From the NCBI GenBank assembly GCA_022511515.1, contig JAFLRP010000107.1, positions 1-64,000 on the forward strand: DNA of 64,000 nucleotides, written 5' to 3'. The notes beneath the pieces are model-generated. The model saw nothing but the letters and a program-made list of their open reading frames with translations. It had not been told where the DNA came from and did no database searches. The DNA comes from Acutalibacter sp. (lineage in GTDB: Bacteria; Bacillota; Clostridia; Oscillospirales; Acutalibacteraceae). Both the position numbers and the translations under genes were made by a program. Positions 40,719-49,448 of the stretch are shown piece after piece. Every line of letters starts with the position of its first letter. Position 1 is the stretch's first letter.

Positions 40719-42580
40719 GTATAGATCTTGTTCTGAAAGGCTTTTTCGTGATGCTGTACAGCTCCGTATTTGCCTGGCTCGTGTTCTCCCGGAGCGACAA
40801 AGAAGTGGGCACGGAAAATTTTATGGGCGAGAAGCGGCGCTACATGCCCTATGTCTTTGGAGCGGTGCTGCCCTTGTTTCTCCTTGTTTTGGTGATCTTC
40901 GGTTTTGCCCTTTACGGGGCGGCCTTCACGGCGCAGCTTGCCCTTTCCATGTGCTTCAGCATCTTTCTGCATATCAGCCTGTACTATGCCGTGCTGATGC
41001 TCCTGCTTCCGCTGCTGAGGAGGCGGATCAGTGCCAGAGCCTGTGCCGTTCTCTGGCTGCTTCCCAATTATCTGTATCTTACAACGCTGAGCTCCATGAA
41101 AGTGTCGGAACCGCTTTGGGTGATCCGCGTGGCCGGCAATTGGGTTTGGGTTCTGTTTGGGATCTGGTTCATCGGCTTTGTGACCGTGCTGTTGTGGAAC
41201 ATTGTCTCCCACTTGCAGTTCCGGAGAAAAGTTTTGAAAGGCGCCTATCCCGTCACCGTCGATGAGCCCTGTTGGGATTTGTGGGTGCAGGAGATTATGG
41301 ACGGCGGGATCAGGAAACCGGATTTCAAACTAATGATTTCCCCCAACATTTCCTCCCCCTTGACCGTCGGCCTTTTCCGCCGGACCACAAAGGTGCTGCT
41401 GCCGGAGCGCCCCTATTCCATGGAAGAACTGCAGTTGATCTTCCGCCATGAGGTCATTCACATCGGCAGGGAGGACTGTTGGTCAAAATTCTTCCTGCTG
41501 TTCTGCGCCGCCATGTGCTGGTTCAATCCTCTGATGTGGATCGCCATGCGGAAAAGCGCGGAAGATTTGGAGCTCTCCTGCGACGAAACCGCGCTGTTGG
41601 GCGCTGACGGAGAAAAGCGCCGGCAATATGCCGACCTGATCTTGACCACCGCCGGAGAGGGGCGGGGCTTCACCTCCTGCCTGTCCGCCGCCGCATCGTC
41701 CATGCGGTATCGGCTGAAATCCATTGTGAAGCCCGGTCAACGCCGGTCCGGTGCCATCATCGTGGGGTTGACCTTTTTCGTGCTCTGCATGACCTGCGGC
41801 TATACTGCTCTGGCCTACGGCGGCAGCACCGGCGAAGAAGTGCTGTTCAAAAATCGAGATCACAGCGAGATTCATGTGCGCTCTATCTCCCTGCGGGGGG
41901 ATGAATTTCAAAGGATTTATACCTGTACGGATGAAGCCGCTTTTTTGGACTATCTTGCCGGGCTGGAACTGGACCATCTGACGGGCAACTATTCTTTTTC
42001 CGAAGCCGGAAAGCGATTTTGCTACGTTTTGGACGCCCCTCACTACGACATGGTGATCGATCTGTTTGACCGAGCCATCAAGGTGGTACCTCTGGCGCCG
42101 AACTTAGAAGCGACATACTACTACCTGCCGGAGGGCGTGGACTGGGACTATTTGGACACCATCATTGTGGAGTACCCGGCGTTAAATCTTCATTTGACAG
42201 CGTCTGAAAAGTCTCACAACAGGAATCTTGACATCTCCGCAACGCTGGAACAGGTGGCCGTGGAAGAAAACGGCGGGGAAAGGATTTTGTATGAATCCGG
42301 CCGCCCGAAAAACGAGAGCCCGTCCGGCGTCATCGGCTATAAGTCGTCTGAAGCCGTATTCTCCTTTTCCCAGCCTTTGGCCGGGCCGTTTACGGTGGAA
42401 ATGGAAAACTGGAACCGCACTTCCCGCAAGGTGGTCTCCCAGGACGAGTTGGACGATCCCTACGTTCTTCCCCTGCCGTCCATTCCTGTGCACTGCAAGG
42501 TTTCCGGGGATTTTTTAGGCAACGACGGAAGAATTTACAAGGCGGAGTTCCTGTTTGAGATCGGGGAAATGGATAGTTAA
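40715..42580 (+). CDS. BlaR1/MecR1-like M56 membrane metallopeptidase with unrecognised C-terminal extracellular domain
   Basis: FRHEVIHIGREDCWSK (HExxH), LSCDETALL, multiple TM; ATG overlaps blaI stop. Confidence 0.88.
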   Translation: MSIDLVLKGFFVMLYSSVFAWLVFSRSDKEVGTENFMGEKRRYMPYVFGAVLPLFLLVLVIFGFALYGAAFTAQLALSMCFSIFLHISLYYAVLMLLLPLLRRRISARACAVLWLLPNYLYLTTLSSMKVSEPLWVIRVAGNWVWVLFGIWFIGFVTVLLWNIVSHLQFRRKVLKGAYPVTVDEPCWDLWVQEIMDGGIRKPDFKLMISPNISSPLTVGLFRRTTKVLLPERPYSMEELQLIFRHEVIHIGREDCWSKFFLLFCAAMCWFNPLMWIAMRKSAEDLELSCDETALLGADGEKRRQYADLILTTAGEGRGFTSCLSAAASSMRYRLKSIVKPGQRRSGAIIVGLTFFVLCMTCGYTALAYGGSTGEEVLFKNRDHSEIHVRSISLRGDEFQRIYTCTDEAAFLDYLAGLELDHLTGNYSFSEAGKRFCYVLDAPHYDMVIDLFDRAIKVVPLAPNLEATYYYLPEGVDWDYLDTIIVEYPALNLHLTASEKSHNRNLDISATLEQVAVEENGGERILYESGRPKNESPSGVIGYKSSEAVFSFSQPLAGPFTVEMENWNRTSRKVVSQDELDDPYVLPLPSIPVHCKVSGDFLGNDGRIYKAEFLFEIGEMDS

Positions 42581-42683
42581 AGCGAATTTACAAACCTATT
42601 GTAATTGCGATGGTTATCCTGTATAATAACCTCACGAAACAGTAGCAAAATCAAAGATTTGGATTGTTTCGGAGAACATTGTA

Positions 42684-42815
42684 CCATGTTAAGGCGCTCA
42701 GAAGAAAGACGTCAACGTCTTTCTTCGGGAGATTCCCGCAGGGAATCTCCTTCTCATAAGGAAAAAGCGCATCGGTGGCGTTGCAAAGCAACGCAATCAT
42801 GGTATAATTGTGCCA
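42684..42815 (+). promoter_or_regulatory. multi-hairpin leader and extended -10 promoter of second guaA
   Basis: taccatg/catggta outer, gcgct/agcgc, agaaagacg-tcaa-cgtctttct, ggagattccc-gca-gggaatctcc, gcgttgc-aaa-gcaacgc; TTGCAA-16-TATAAT with TG extended -10. Confidence 0.45.
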
Positions 42816-42848
42816 TATTACGAAGTCAAAAAAACGGAGGGAAAACAT

Positions 42849-43832
42849 ATGGCAATTCTGGTACGGCCCGAAAACATGGAGCGCATCACCACAACCGCCT
42901 TGGCGGAAGCTTTTATCGCGGAACAGATCGAGGACATCCGCGGGCAGGTGGGGGACAAAAAAGTGCTGCTGGCGCTGTCCGGCGGCGTGGATTCGTCGGT
43001 GGTGGCGGCGCTGCTCATTCGCGCCATCGGCAAGCAGCTCGTCTGCGTCCACGTCAATCATGGACTGCTCCGCAAAGGTGAGCCCGAGCAGGTGATCAAG
43101 GTGTTCCGGGACGAGATGGACGCGAACCTGATCTATGTGGACGCGGTGGACCGTTTCCTCGACAAGCTCAAAGGCGTTTCCGACCCGGAGACAAAGCGGA
43201 AGATCATCGGCGGCGAGTTTATTGAAGTGTTCGCCGAGGAAGCCAGAAAATTGGAGGGCGTGACGCTGCTGGCTCAGGGTACCATCTGGCCGGATATTTT
43301 GGAGAGCGAGGGCGGCATCAAGGCCCACCACAACGCCGGCGGTCTGCCGGAGGATTTGAATTTCGAGCTGGTGGAGCCAGTCCGCATTCTGTTCAAGGAC
43401 GAGGTCCGCGTGGTGGGCAAGACCTTGGGCCTGCCGGACAACATGGTGTACCGTCAGCCTTTCCCCGGACCGGGACTGGGCGTGCGCTGCTTGGGCGCTA
43501 TCACCCGCGATCGGCTGGAGGCCCTGCGGGAATCCGACGCCATTTTGCGGGAGGAATTCGACAAAAACGGCCTGGCAGGAAAAGTCTGGCAGTATTTCAC
43601 CATCGTGCCGGACTTTAAGTCCGTGGGCATCAAGGACGGCAAGCGCAGCGATGAATGGCCGGTGATTATCCGGGCCGTCAACACCCGGGATGCCATGACC
43701 GCCACGGTGGAGGACATTCCCTTCGCCCTGCTGCAGCATATCACCCAGCGCATCACTCACGAAGTCCCCGGCGTCAACCGTGTCCTGTACGACCTGACTC
43801 CCAAGCCCACCGGCACTATTGAATGGGAATGA
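42849..43832 (+). CDS. GMP synthase ATP-pyrophosphatase subunit-like protein (no GATase domain)
   Basis: [31 protein letters not shown], terminal GTIEWE; SD ggaggg. Confidence 0.9.
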   Translation: MAILVRPENMERITTTALAEAFIAEQIEDIRGQVGDKKVLLALSGGVDSSVVAALLIRAIGKQLVCVHVNHGLLRKGEPEQVIKVFRDEMDANLIYVDAVDRFLDKLKGVSDPETKRKIIGGEFIEVFAEEARKLEGVTLLAQGTIWPDILESEGGIKAHHNAGGLPEDLNFELVEPVRILFKDEVRVVGKTLGLPDNMVYRQPFPGPGLGVRCLGAITRDRLEALRESDAILREEFDKNGLAGKVWQYFTIVPDFKSVGIKDGKRSDEWPVIIRAVNTRDAMTATVEDIPFALLQHITQRITHEVPGVNRVLYDLTPKPTGTIEWE

Positions 43833-43856
43833 GTTTTTTATCTCGGTGCGAAAACC

Positions 43857-43957
43857 GAATATGCACTTGGGGTAAAAATCACTTTGCATGATATAGACCT
43901 TGAGGGAGTAATCCCTTGGGGTCTATTTTTGTGCCGAGAAATCGTGGAAAGCCTTGT
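43857..43957 (+). repeat. 101-bp direct repeat copy 1 containing GNRA-tetraloop hairpin
   Basis: tagaccttgaggga-gtaa-tcccttggggtctatttttg; ungapped alignment to copy 2. Confidence 0.75.
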
Positions 43958-44208
43958 AACACCTAACCCGAAGCAGTATCCCGCAACGACCCACCCGAGG
44001 GGTGAGGGGGGTGCAGGGGGGAGAGGGGAGAAAAATGTTTTTGCTCCTAGTAGAAAGATGGGGGTTACCCCGTGACAGCCAGAGGTTTGTACACAAAAAG
44101 GATTTTTGTGAACAATTTGTGAAAAGAGCCTTGAAAATTTAGACAAAACTGATTATACTTCCTCTTGTGGTCTATCCACACCCATATCAATTTGAGGGAG
44201 GTGGTAAC

Positions 44209-44397
44209 ATGATGATTTGCACCTGTCCACACTGTGGAGCTCATTTGGAAATCGAGGAAAATGATTCTACGCCTGGTTGCAGAGAATTGGAAGAAGTGGT
44301 ATGTCCGGTTTGCCGGGAGGAAGTAATAAAGGTGTTCACCAGCGGTATTCCACGGGCATATGAAGTCGAAATATCTTCTGCACCGGAGAACAAATAA
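44209..44397 (+). CDS. small zinc-ribbon-like protein (two CxxC)
   Basis: CTCPHCGAHLEIEEN...VVCPVCREEVIKV; SD gggaggtgg. Confidence 0.7.
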   Translation: MMICTCPHCGAHLEIEENDSTPGCRELEEVVCPVCREEVIKVFTSGIPRAYEVEISSAPENK

Positions 44398-44577
44398 GAT
44401 GTACTCAAACGAAATGCTTATGGTAATACAGTGCTCGCAAAGGGATTTTGTGGGCCAAACTATCTGGATCATGAGAACGATCGAAATGATTTGAGCTAAT
44501 TCTTATTGACAAAACTGTTTAGAAAAATTCTAGCAGGAGCAAGTGGAAGAAATTTCAGATATTTCAATGCTCCACTC

Positions 44578-44678
44578 GGATATGCGAGTGAGGCAAAAAC
44601 TACTTTGCAGCAGATAGGCCTTGAGGGAGCAATCCCTTGGGGTCTATTTTTGTTCCGAAAAAGCGTGGAAAGCCTTGT
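44578..44678 (+). repeat. 101-bp direct repeat copy 2 containing GNRA-tetraloop hairpin
   Basis: taggccttgaggga-gcaa-tcccttggggtctatttttg. Confidence 0.75.
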
Positions 44679-44855
44679 GAATTCTAGGATAGGATTGGTA
44701 TCTCGAAGCGACTATTTCTCGAGAGCTCTCTTTTCATATCTTCACATGGGCAAGGCGCTATATTTATCGATTTTGCAATCTGCGCTAATTATCAGCGAAA
44801 CGTTGACTATATCTATCGAAATGTGGTATAACAGATACATATTTGGCGGGAAAGG

Positions 44856-46985
44856 GTGAACGAATTGGATAATAGGTTTTATAAAGTTGACTTACATGTG
44901 CATACCCCTGCTTCAAAGTGCTTTGAAGGGGATAAATCTGATAATGGATATTGGGAAATATTGAGAGGTGCGGTTAAGAATGAAGTCCGCGTTATTGCTA
45001 TTACGGATCATAATACGTTGAAAGGCTATGAAAATTTGGTCAATTTGAGGGAGCAGACTAAAAATGAGTATGAGATTATTCAGAAGTATACTGTGACCGA
45101 AGAGGAAAAAAGAGAATTAAGGGAAAAAGTCGAGTTATTCGAAAAGATATACATATTATTGGGTGTTGAGATTACTCTTAACCCAGGGGTTCACATTATA
45201 GTTCTTTGCTCAGAAAATGAAAAAGCGGAATTGAATGAGTTGTTAGAGGAAATCGGTTATACATCTGAGCAGCGTGGCTCTGATTCGGATTTTTCTCCCA
45301 ATGTGGATGTGAAAACATTTTTAGCTAATCCAAAATTGAATGGAAAAATTGTGTATGCGCCTCATGTGGATTCTAATAAAGGTATTTGGAATGATTTGAA
45401 AGGCAAATATAGAGAAGAAATCTTCAGTACGAATTGTATTAATGCCATAAGTTGCAATAATTCTTCACAATTGCTTAATATTAAGCAGTTAGTTGCATCG
45501 CAACCTGGTTATGTTCGCAAAAAGCCTTTCGCTTATATAAATGCTTCAGATGCACATCTTGGATCTAATGTAGGTTCTAAGTATTCGTTTTTTTCTTTAG
45601 CCGAGTTTTCGTTTGAGGAAGTAAAAAGAGCATTTGAGTCTCCAGAAGAGAAAATTAGCGATATAGAACGACCAGATTTTAAGAATTTTGTAGACAGATG
45701 TGTAGAAAATAATAAATCAGTTTTTGTGAATGATGTCGAAGAATTGCCAAAATCAATTTGCGCTATATTGAATAGTGGGTATGGTTATGTGTTTTTGGGC
45801 ATCACAGAAAACAAGTTGTATAGCGGAGTGAGCATTACAGAAGACGGCCTGAGAAATGATATAAACAGTTCAATGGACCGACTCTCTACAGCTAGTCAAA
45901 GACCCGCAATGATTGATTGTGGTATAGTTACTGAAAAGTTGGGGAATGGGAAATTTGCTTTTGCAATTTCAGTTAAAGTTAATAGCCGCGAGTTATGGGT
46001 GTTAGATGATAAAGAAACATATATTTTGAGTGGCAATGGCGTTGTTAAATCCGCAACGATTAAGGATATAGAAGTAATAGTAAAAGAGAATGTTTTGAAT
46101 GAATTGCGAGCTTTTAATAAAAGGAACGATGTAATTATAAAGAGTGCGATGAACAAGATGGCTCAAGTGGCTTCTCCAATTTCTAAGTATTATCTATTTG
46201 ACAAATTAGCTTTAAGATCTATCCCGCTTGGAGAACTTTTTAGTATTCAATATGTATATAAAAATAGTTCGGACAGCATTAGCATGGATACGTTTAAAAA
46301 AATTAATGGGCAGGCTGTGGGAAATGTTTTTTACATCACCGGAAATAATCCAAGGTTAGACTATGCGTGTTTAAGGTATTCTTGCCCCAGATATGATAGC
46401 GCAGATGAAGATTATATTTCAAAATTGCAAAAGTTTCAGGGACCAGCAATAATTGTTTCTTCTAAGGGAGGATGTCATTTAGTTGATACACCAGACGAAT
46501 TCTTTCTTGATGTACGAGATAACGCGCTAATTTTGATGCCTAAAGAAGACTTAAGAAAACGGCAAGTGTCGTTGTACCATGCTATTGCTTGGTTAAAGTC
46601 CAGCTTTTTCATTTGGGCATGTCTCGAAAAGTTAGAAAACATCAATTTCTATAAAGCGGATATCTTTATGAAATCATTTTTTGCTGCTGACCGTGGATTT
46701 ATTGAGAATAAAGACATTGAGTTGTTGGTATTGGATATTTTTGATAAAGAGAAGCAGTTTCTTATCGATACCAGCAATTTAGGTGAGGGCGATGCTGAAA
46801 ATTATGCTGTGTTATGCGACCAACATAATCAGAGAATTGCAGAAATATCCCATCATATAGAGGATATTATTCGGAGCATCTATCAAATTTCAGATGAAGA
46901 AATGAAATTGATCAATGATGATTTGCGTGCAGAAAGCATATATACCATTTCACCGTGCAATGAACAATCAGGTGAATCAGTATAA
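44856..46985 (+). CDS. PHP-domain protein fused to AlbA_2/Schlafen-like and restriction-methylase-TRD-like domains
   Basis: PHP motifs KVDLHVHT, AITDHNT, GVEIT, YAPHVDS, INASDAHLG; NSGYGYVFLGITENKLYSGVS...YILSGNGVVKSATIKDI; C-terminal IPLGELFSI...HAIAWLKSSFFIWAC...IEDIIRSIYQISDEEMKLI. Confidence 0.75.
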   Translation: MNELDNRFYKVDLHVHTPASKCFEGDKSDNGYWEILRGAVKNEVRVIAITDHNTLKGYENLVNLREQTKNEYEIIQKYTVTEEEKRELREKVELFEKIYILLGVEITLNPGVHIIVLCSENEKAELNELLEEIGYTSEQRGSDSDFSPNVDVKTFLANPKLNGKIVYAPHVDSNKGIWNDLKGKYREEIFSTNCINAISCNNSSQLLNIKQLVASQPGYVRKKPFAYINASDAHLGSNVGSKYSFFSLAEFSFEEVKRAFESPEEKISDIERPDFKNFVDRCVENNKSVFVNDVEELPKSICAILNSGYGYVFLGITENKLYSGVSITEDGLRNDINSSMDRLSTASQRPAMIDCGIVTEKLGNGKFAFAISVKVNSRELWVLDDKETYILSGNGVVKSATIKDIEVIVKENVLNELRAFNKRNDVIIKSAMNKMAQVASPISKYYLFDKLALRSIPLGELFSIQYVYKNSSDSISMDTFKKINGQAVGNVFYITGNNPRLDYACLRYSCPRYDSADEDYISKLQKFQGPAIIVSSKGGCHLVDTPDEFFLDVRDNALILMPKEDLRKRQVSLYHAIAWLKSSFFIWACLEKLENINFYKADIFMKSFFAADRGFIENKDIELLVLDIFDKEKQFLIDTSNLGEGDAENYAVLCDQHNQRIAEISHHIEDIIRSIYQISDEEMKLINDDLRAESIYTISPCNEQSGESV

Positions 46986-47051
46986 AAACATTTTAGGACT
47001 ATCTGAAATCAAACGGAAATTAAGATTGTCGTGTTGTCCAGGAGGGATAGT

Positions 47052-47429
47052 ATGAAAAAGAGAGACTTTAAAAACGCGCTGTATGATTTATTAGACCAAG
47101 ATGTCGATATGCAGGACATATCTGATAAAATCAGTTTTGCAAAAGCATTGCTCATTGAATATCAAAAAAGTAATGAGAACCTTTTTGATACGTCGAATAA
47201 GGGACAACCGTGGACGGATGAGGAACTTGAGATTATCCTATCTGAGGCACCCACAAAAGAAAACTGCGCCCGCTTTGCGAGGTTGTTCAAGCGTGGCTAT
47301 GGGAGCATAGAACAGATATATCGTTGGGCGGCAACTTCTTCAAATGAAATTGAGGACAAGGGGCGTACGCAGGATGCTTTTATTCAGCAAATAAAGCGTG
47401 CTGTTAAAAAGATAGGTTTCCGCGCATAG
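47052..47429 (+). CDS. small protein with SANT/Myb-like motif
   Basis: QPWTDEELEIILSEAPTKENCARFARLFKRGYGSIEQIYRWA; SD aggaggga. Confidence 0.6.
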   Translation: MKKRDFKNALYDLLDQDVDMQDISDKISFAKALLIEYQKSNENLFDTSNKGQPWTDEELEIILSEAPTKENCARFARLFKRGYGSIEQIYRWAATSSNEIEDKGRTQDAFIQQIKRAVKKIGFRA

Positions 47430-47619
47430 CGCAACGACTCTTGTGATCAACGGCGATAACAATATGATAACAAGAGGGCATATGGGCTGTATAATATGGA
47501 TAATTCAAATAATCAAAAGACACACAGATACGGCAGATAATAATTCCTAAACGGAATTGTTTAATCTTTGTCGAGTGGGAATAACGCCCCAAATATCAGT
47601 GGTTTTGGGGGATGATTCT

Positions 47620-48141
47620 GTGATTAACAGGATACTCAACCGGATTGTAGTTGCTCTGTTGTTTGCGGCATTGTTATTGCTGAGTGGGTGCAATTCACAA
47701 GATTATTCAAAGGATTTTTCTGATATTATTCCTTTGAACTTCAGCGCTACTGCAGACGTTGTTGAGCAATTTGAAAATGCGGCTTTTGGAAATTCTGATT
47801 GCCGAATCATATCGGGAGAAATTGGCGGCGAGTGCCGCGTGGGATATGAGCAATGTGAATCATCTGATGAAAAGGTGTACTCCAGACATTACTACTCTTT
47901 TGACGAATCAGGGACACTTGTGTCGATCGACTTTCGTTCGCTTGTGGGAACAAAAGATTCCAGCACAAAATGTGTACACTGGGAACAGTATGTTGATGTG
48001 ATAGAAAAGGCTTTTGGAAAATGGGACTACGTTGACAAGTCAGGGCGTTGTGAACTATATGGCAGTATTGACGGCATCCCGTGCAAAATTCTGTATTACC
48101 CGCATTTAAGTGTCAGTTTCTACAATGTAACAAACGAATGA
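47620..48141 (+). CDS. lipoprotein of unknown function
   Basis: lipobox LLLLSGCNS; probable GTG start. Confidence 0.6.
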   Translation: MINRILNRIVVALLFAALLLLSGCNSQDYSKDFSDIIPLNFSATADVVEQFENAAFGNSDCRIISGEIGGECRVGYEQCESSDEKVYSRHYYSFDESGTLVSIDFRSLVGTKDSSTKCVHWEQYVDVIEKAFGKWDYVDKSGRCELYGSIDGIPCKILYYPHLSVSFYNVTNE

Positions 48142-48170
48142 AGTTCTTGTGTACACCCCCCATAACATTA

Positions 48171-48203
48171 AACCCCGGCGCTTTCGCACCGGGGTCTTTT
48201 GCT
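48171..48203 (-). terminator. terminator of cotJ operon
   Basis: ccccgg-cgctttcgca-ccgggg with T tract on minus strand. Confidence 0.6.
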
Positions 48204-48222
48204 TTGCGTGGGGTTGGCCCGA

Positions 48223-48822
48223 TTACTTCTTGTCAAAAGACGGATTGAACGCGTAAAAATTCTTGGAGTCCAGCTTGTCGGTGAGGATGCGCAGACCCTC
48301 GCCGAAGCGCTGGAAGTGCACGATTTCTCTGGCGCGCAGGAATTTGATGGGCTCCCGCACGTCGGGGTCGTCGGCAAAGCGCAGAATGTTGTCGTAGCTC
48401 ATTCTGGCCTTTTGCTCGGCGCTCAAATCCTCGTGGAGGTCGGCGATGGTGTCGCCGGTGACGGCGAAGGTGGACGCGGAGAAGGGCACGCCGGAGGCCG
48501 CGATGGGGTACACGCCGGTGGTGTGATCCACGAAATAGGTGTCAAATCCGGCTTCCTTGATCTGCTCGGGGGTCAGGTTCCGGGTGAGCTGATACACGAT
48601 GGTGCCCACCATTTCCAAATGACCAAGTTCCTCGGTGCCGATGTCGGTCAAAATGGCCCGCAGCTCGGGGTAGGGCATGGCGTACCGCTGGCTCAAATAC
48701 CGCAGAGACGCGCCAATTTCCCCATGAGGACCGCCGTATTGGGTGATGATCATTTTCGCCAGTTGGGGATTGGAATTTTTGATTTTTACAGGGTGCTGCA
48801 AACGCTTTTCATATACAAACAT
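48223..48822 (-). CDS. cotJC: spore coat protein CotJC (manganese catalase-like)
   Basis: MFVYEKRLQHPVKIKNSNPQLAKMIITQYGGPHGE, TDIGTEELGHLEMVG. Confidence 0.94.
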   Translation of the reverse strand: MFVYEKRLQHPVKIKNSNPQLAKMIITQYGGPHGEIGASLRYLSQRYAMPYPELRAILTDIGTEELGHLEMVGTIVYQLTRNLTPEQIKEAGFDTYFVDHTTGVYPIAASGVPFSASTFAVTGDTIADLHEDLSAEQKARMSYDNILRFADDPDVREPIKFLRAREIVHFQRFGEGLRILTDKLDSKNFYAFNPSFDKK

Positions 48823-49074
48823 TTAATTTGCCTCCTTTTCCCAGGGCCAGGGATCGCTGATCCATGCCCAGCGGCTGGTGTTTTGGGTGGTCTCGCCGAT
48901 GGGGCCGTACTTTTCCTCAAACTCCTTGCGAAGCTTTTCCGCGCGCATGCGGTACTCCTCCAGCTTTGCGGCAGCCTCGTTGTTGTTGGGGTGGGTGTCC
49001 AAAAACAGATGGAGCTCCCAGGCGGCGAATTCTACCGCGTAAATTCTGCGGCGCAGTGCGTCTTTTTCACTCAT
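48823..49074 (-). CDS. cotJB: spore coat protein CotJB
   Basis: YAVEFAAWELHLFLDTHPNN; operon order. Confidence 0.9.
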   Translation of the reverse strand: MSEKDALRRRIYAVEFAAWELHLFLDTHPNNNEAAAKLEEYRMRAEKLRKEFEEKYGPIGETTQNTSRWAWISDPWPWEKEAN

Positions 49075-49274
49075 CTGGGCTCCCTCCTTCCGCCGTAAAA
49101 GGGCTTATCCAATACGGGGAACAGCGTTCCCGCTTCCAGCGCCCGCTCCGCGCTGTGAAGCTCCCGGCTCCATTGCTGGAAGGGCACATAAGCCATGGCG
49201 GGAACCGGATCGGGCGGCAGGGGACTGAGATCGTTTTGCAGATCGCAGCTCATGCCGGTGATTTCTTCAAACAA
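49071..49274 (-). CDS. cotJA: spore coat associated protein CotJA
   Basis: AMAYVPFQQWSRELHSAERALEAGTLFPVLDKPF; start (TTG 49274 or ATG 49253) uncertain. Confidence 0.85.
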   Translation of the reverse strand: MFEEITGMSCDLQNDLSPLPPDPVPAMAYVPFQQWSRELHSAERALEAGTLFPVLDKPFYGGRREPR

Positions 49275-49448
49275 GGGGATTCCCTCTTTCCTTACTGTAA
49301 ATTTTTGGGGAGCTTGCCCGAGGGCAAGTCTTGTCCTGATAACAGGGTATGCCTGAAGAAAAAAGTTGTGCAGGCTGTCCGTTTTGCCGCAAAAAAACGC
49401 CGATCCGAAGATCGGCGGCCTTTTGACAGTTATTTTTGCGGAGAACAA

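Noticed and set aside
40332-42580. Beta-lactam resistance locus
   Set aside because: Only regulator genes are present; no beta-lactamase or PBP2a-like gene in the neighbourhood.
44506-44859. 117-aa ORF spanning repeat copy 2
   Set aside because: Starts with weak context, covers the structured repeat and runs into the PHP gene start; differences from copy 1 are mostly non-synonymous, so probably not coding.
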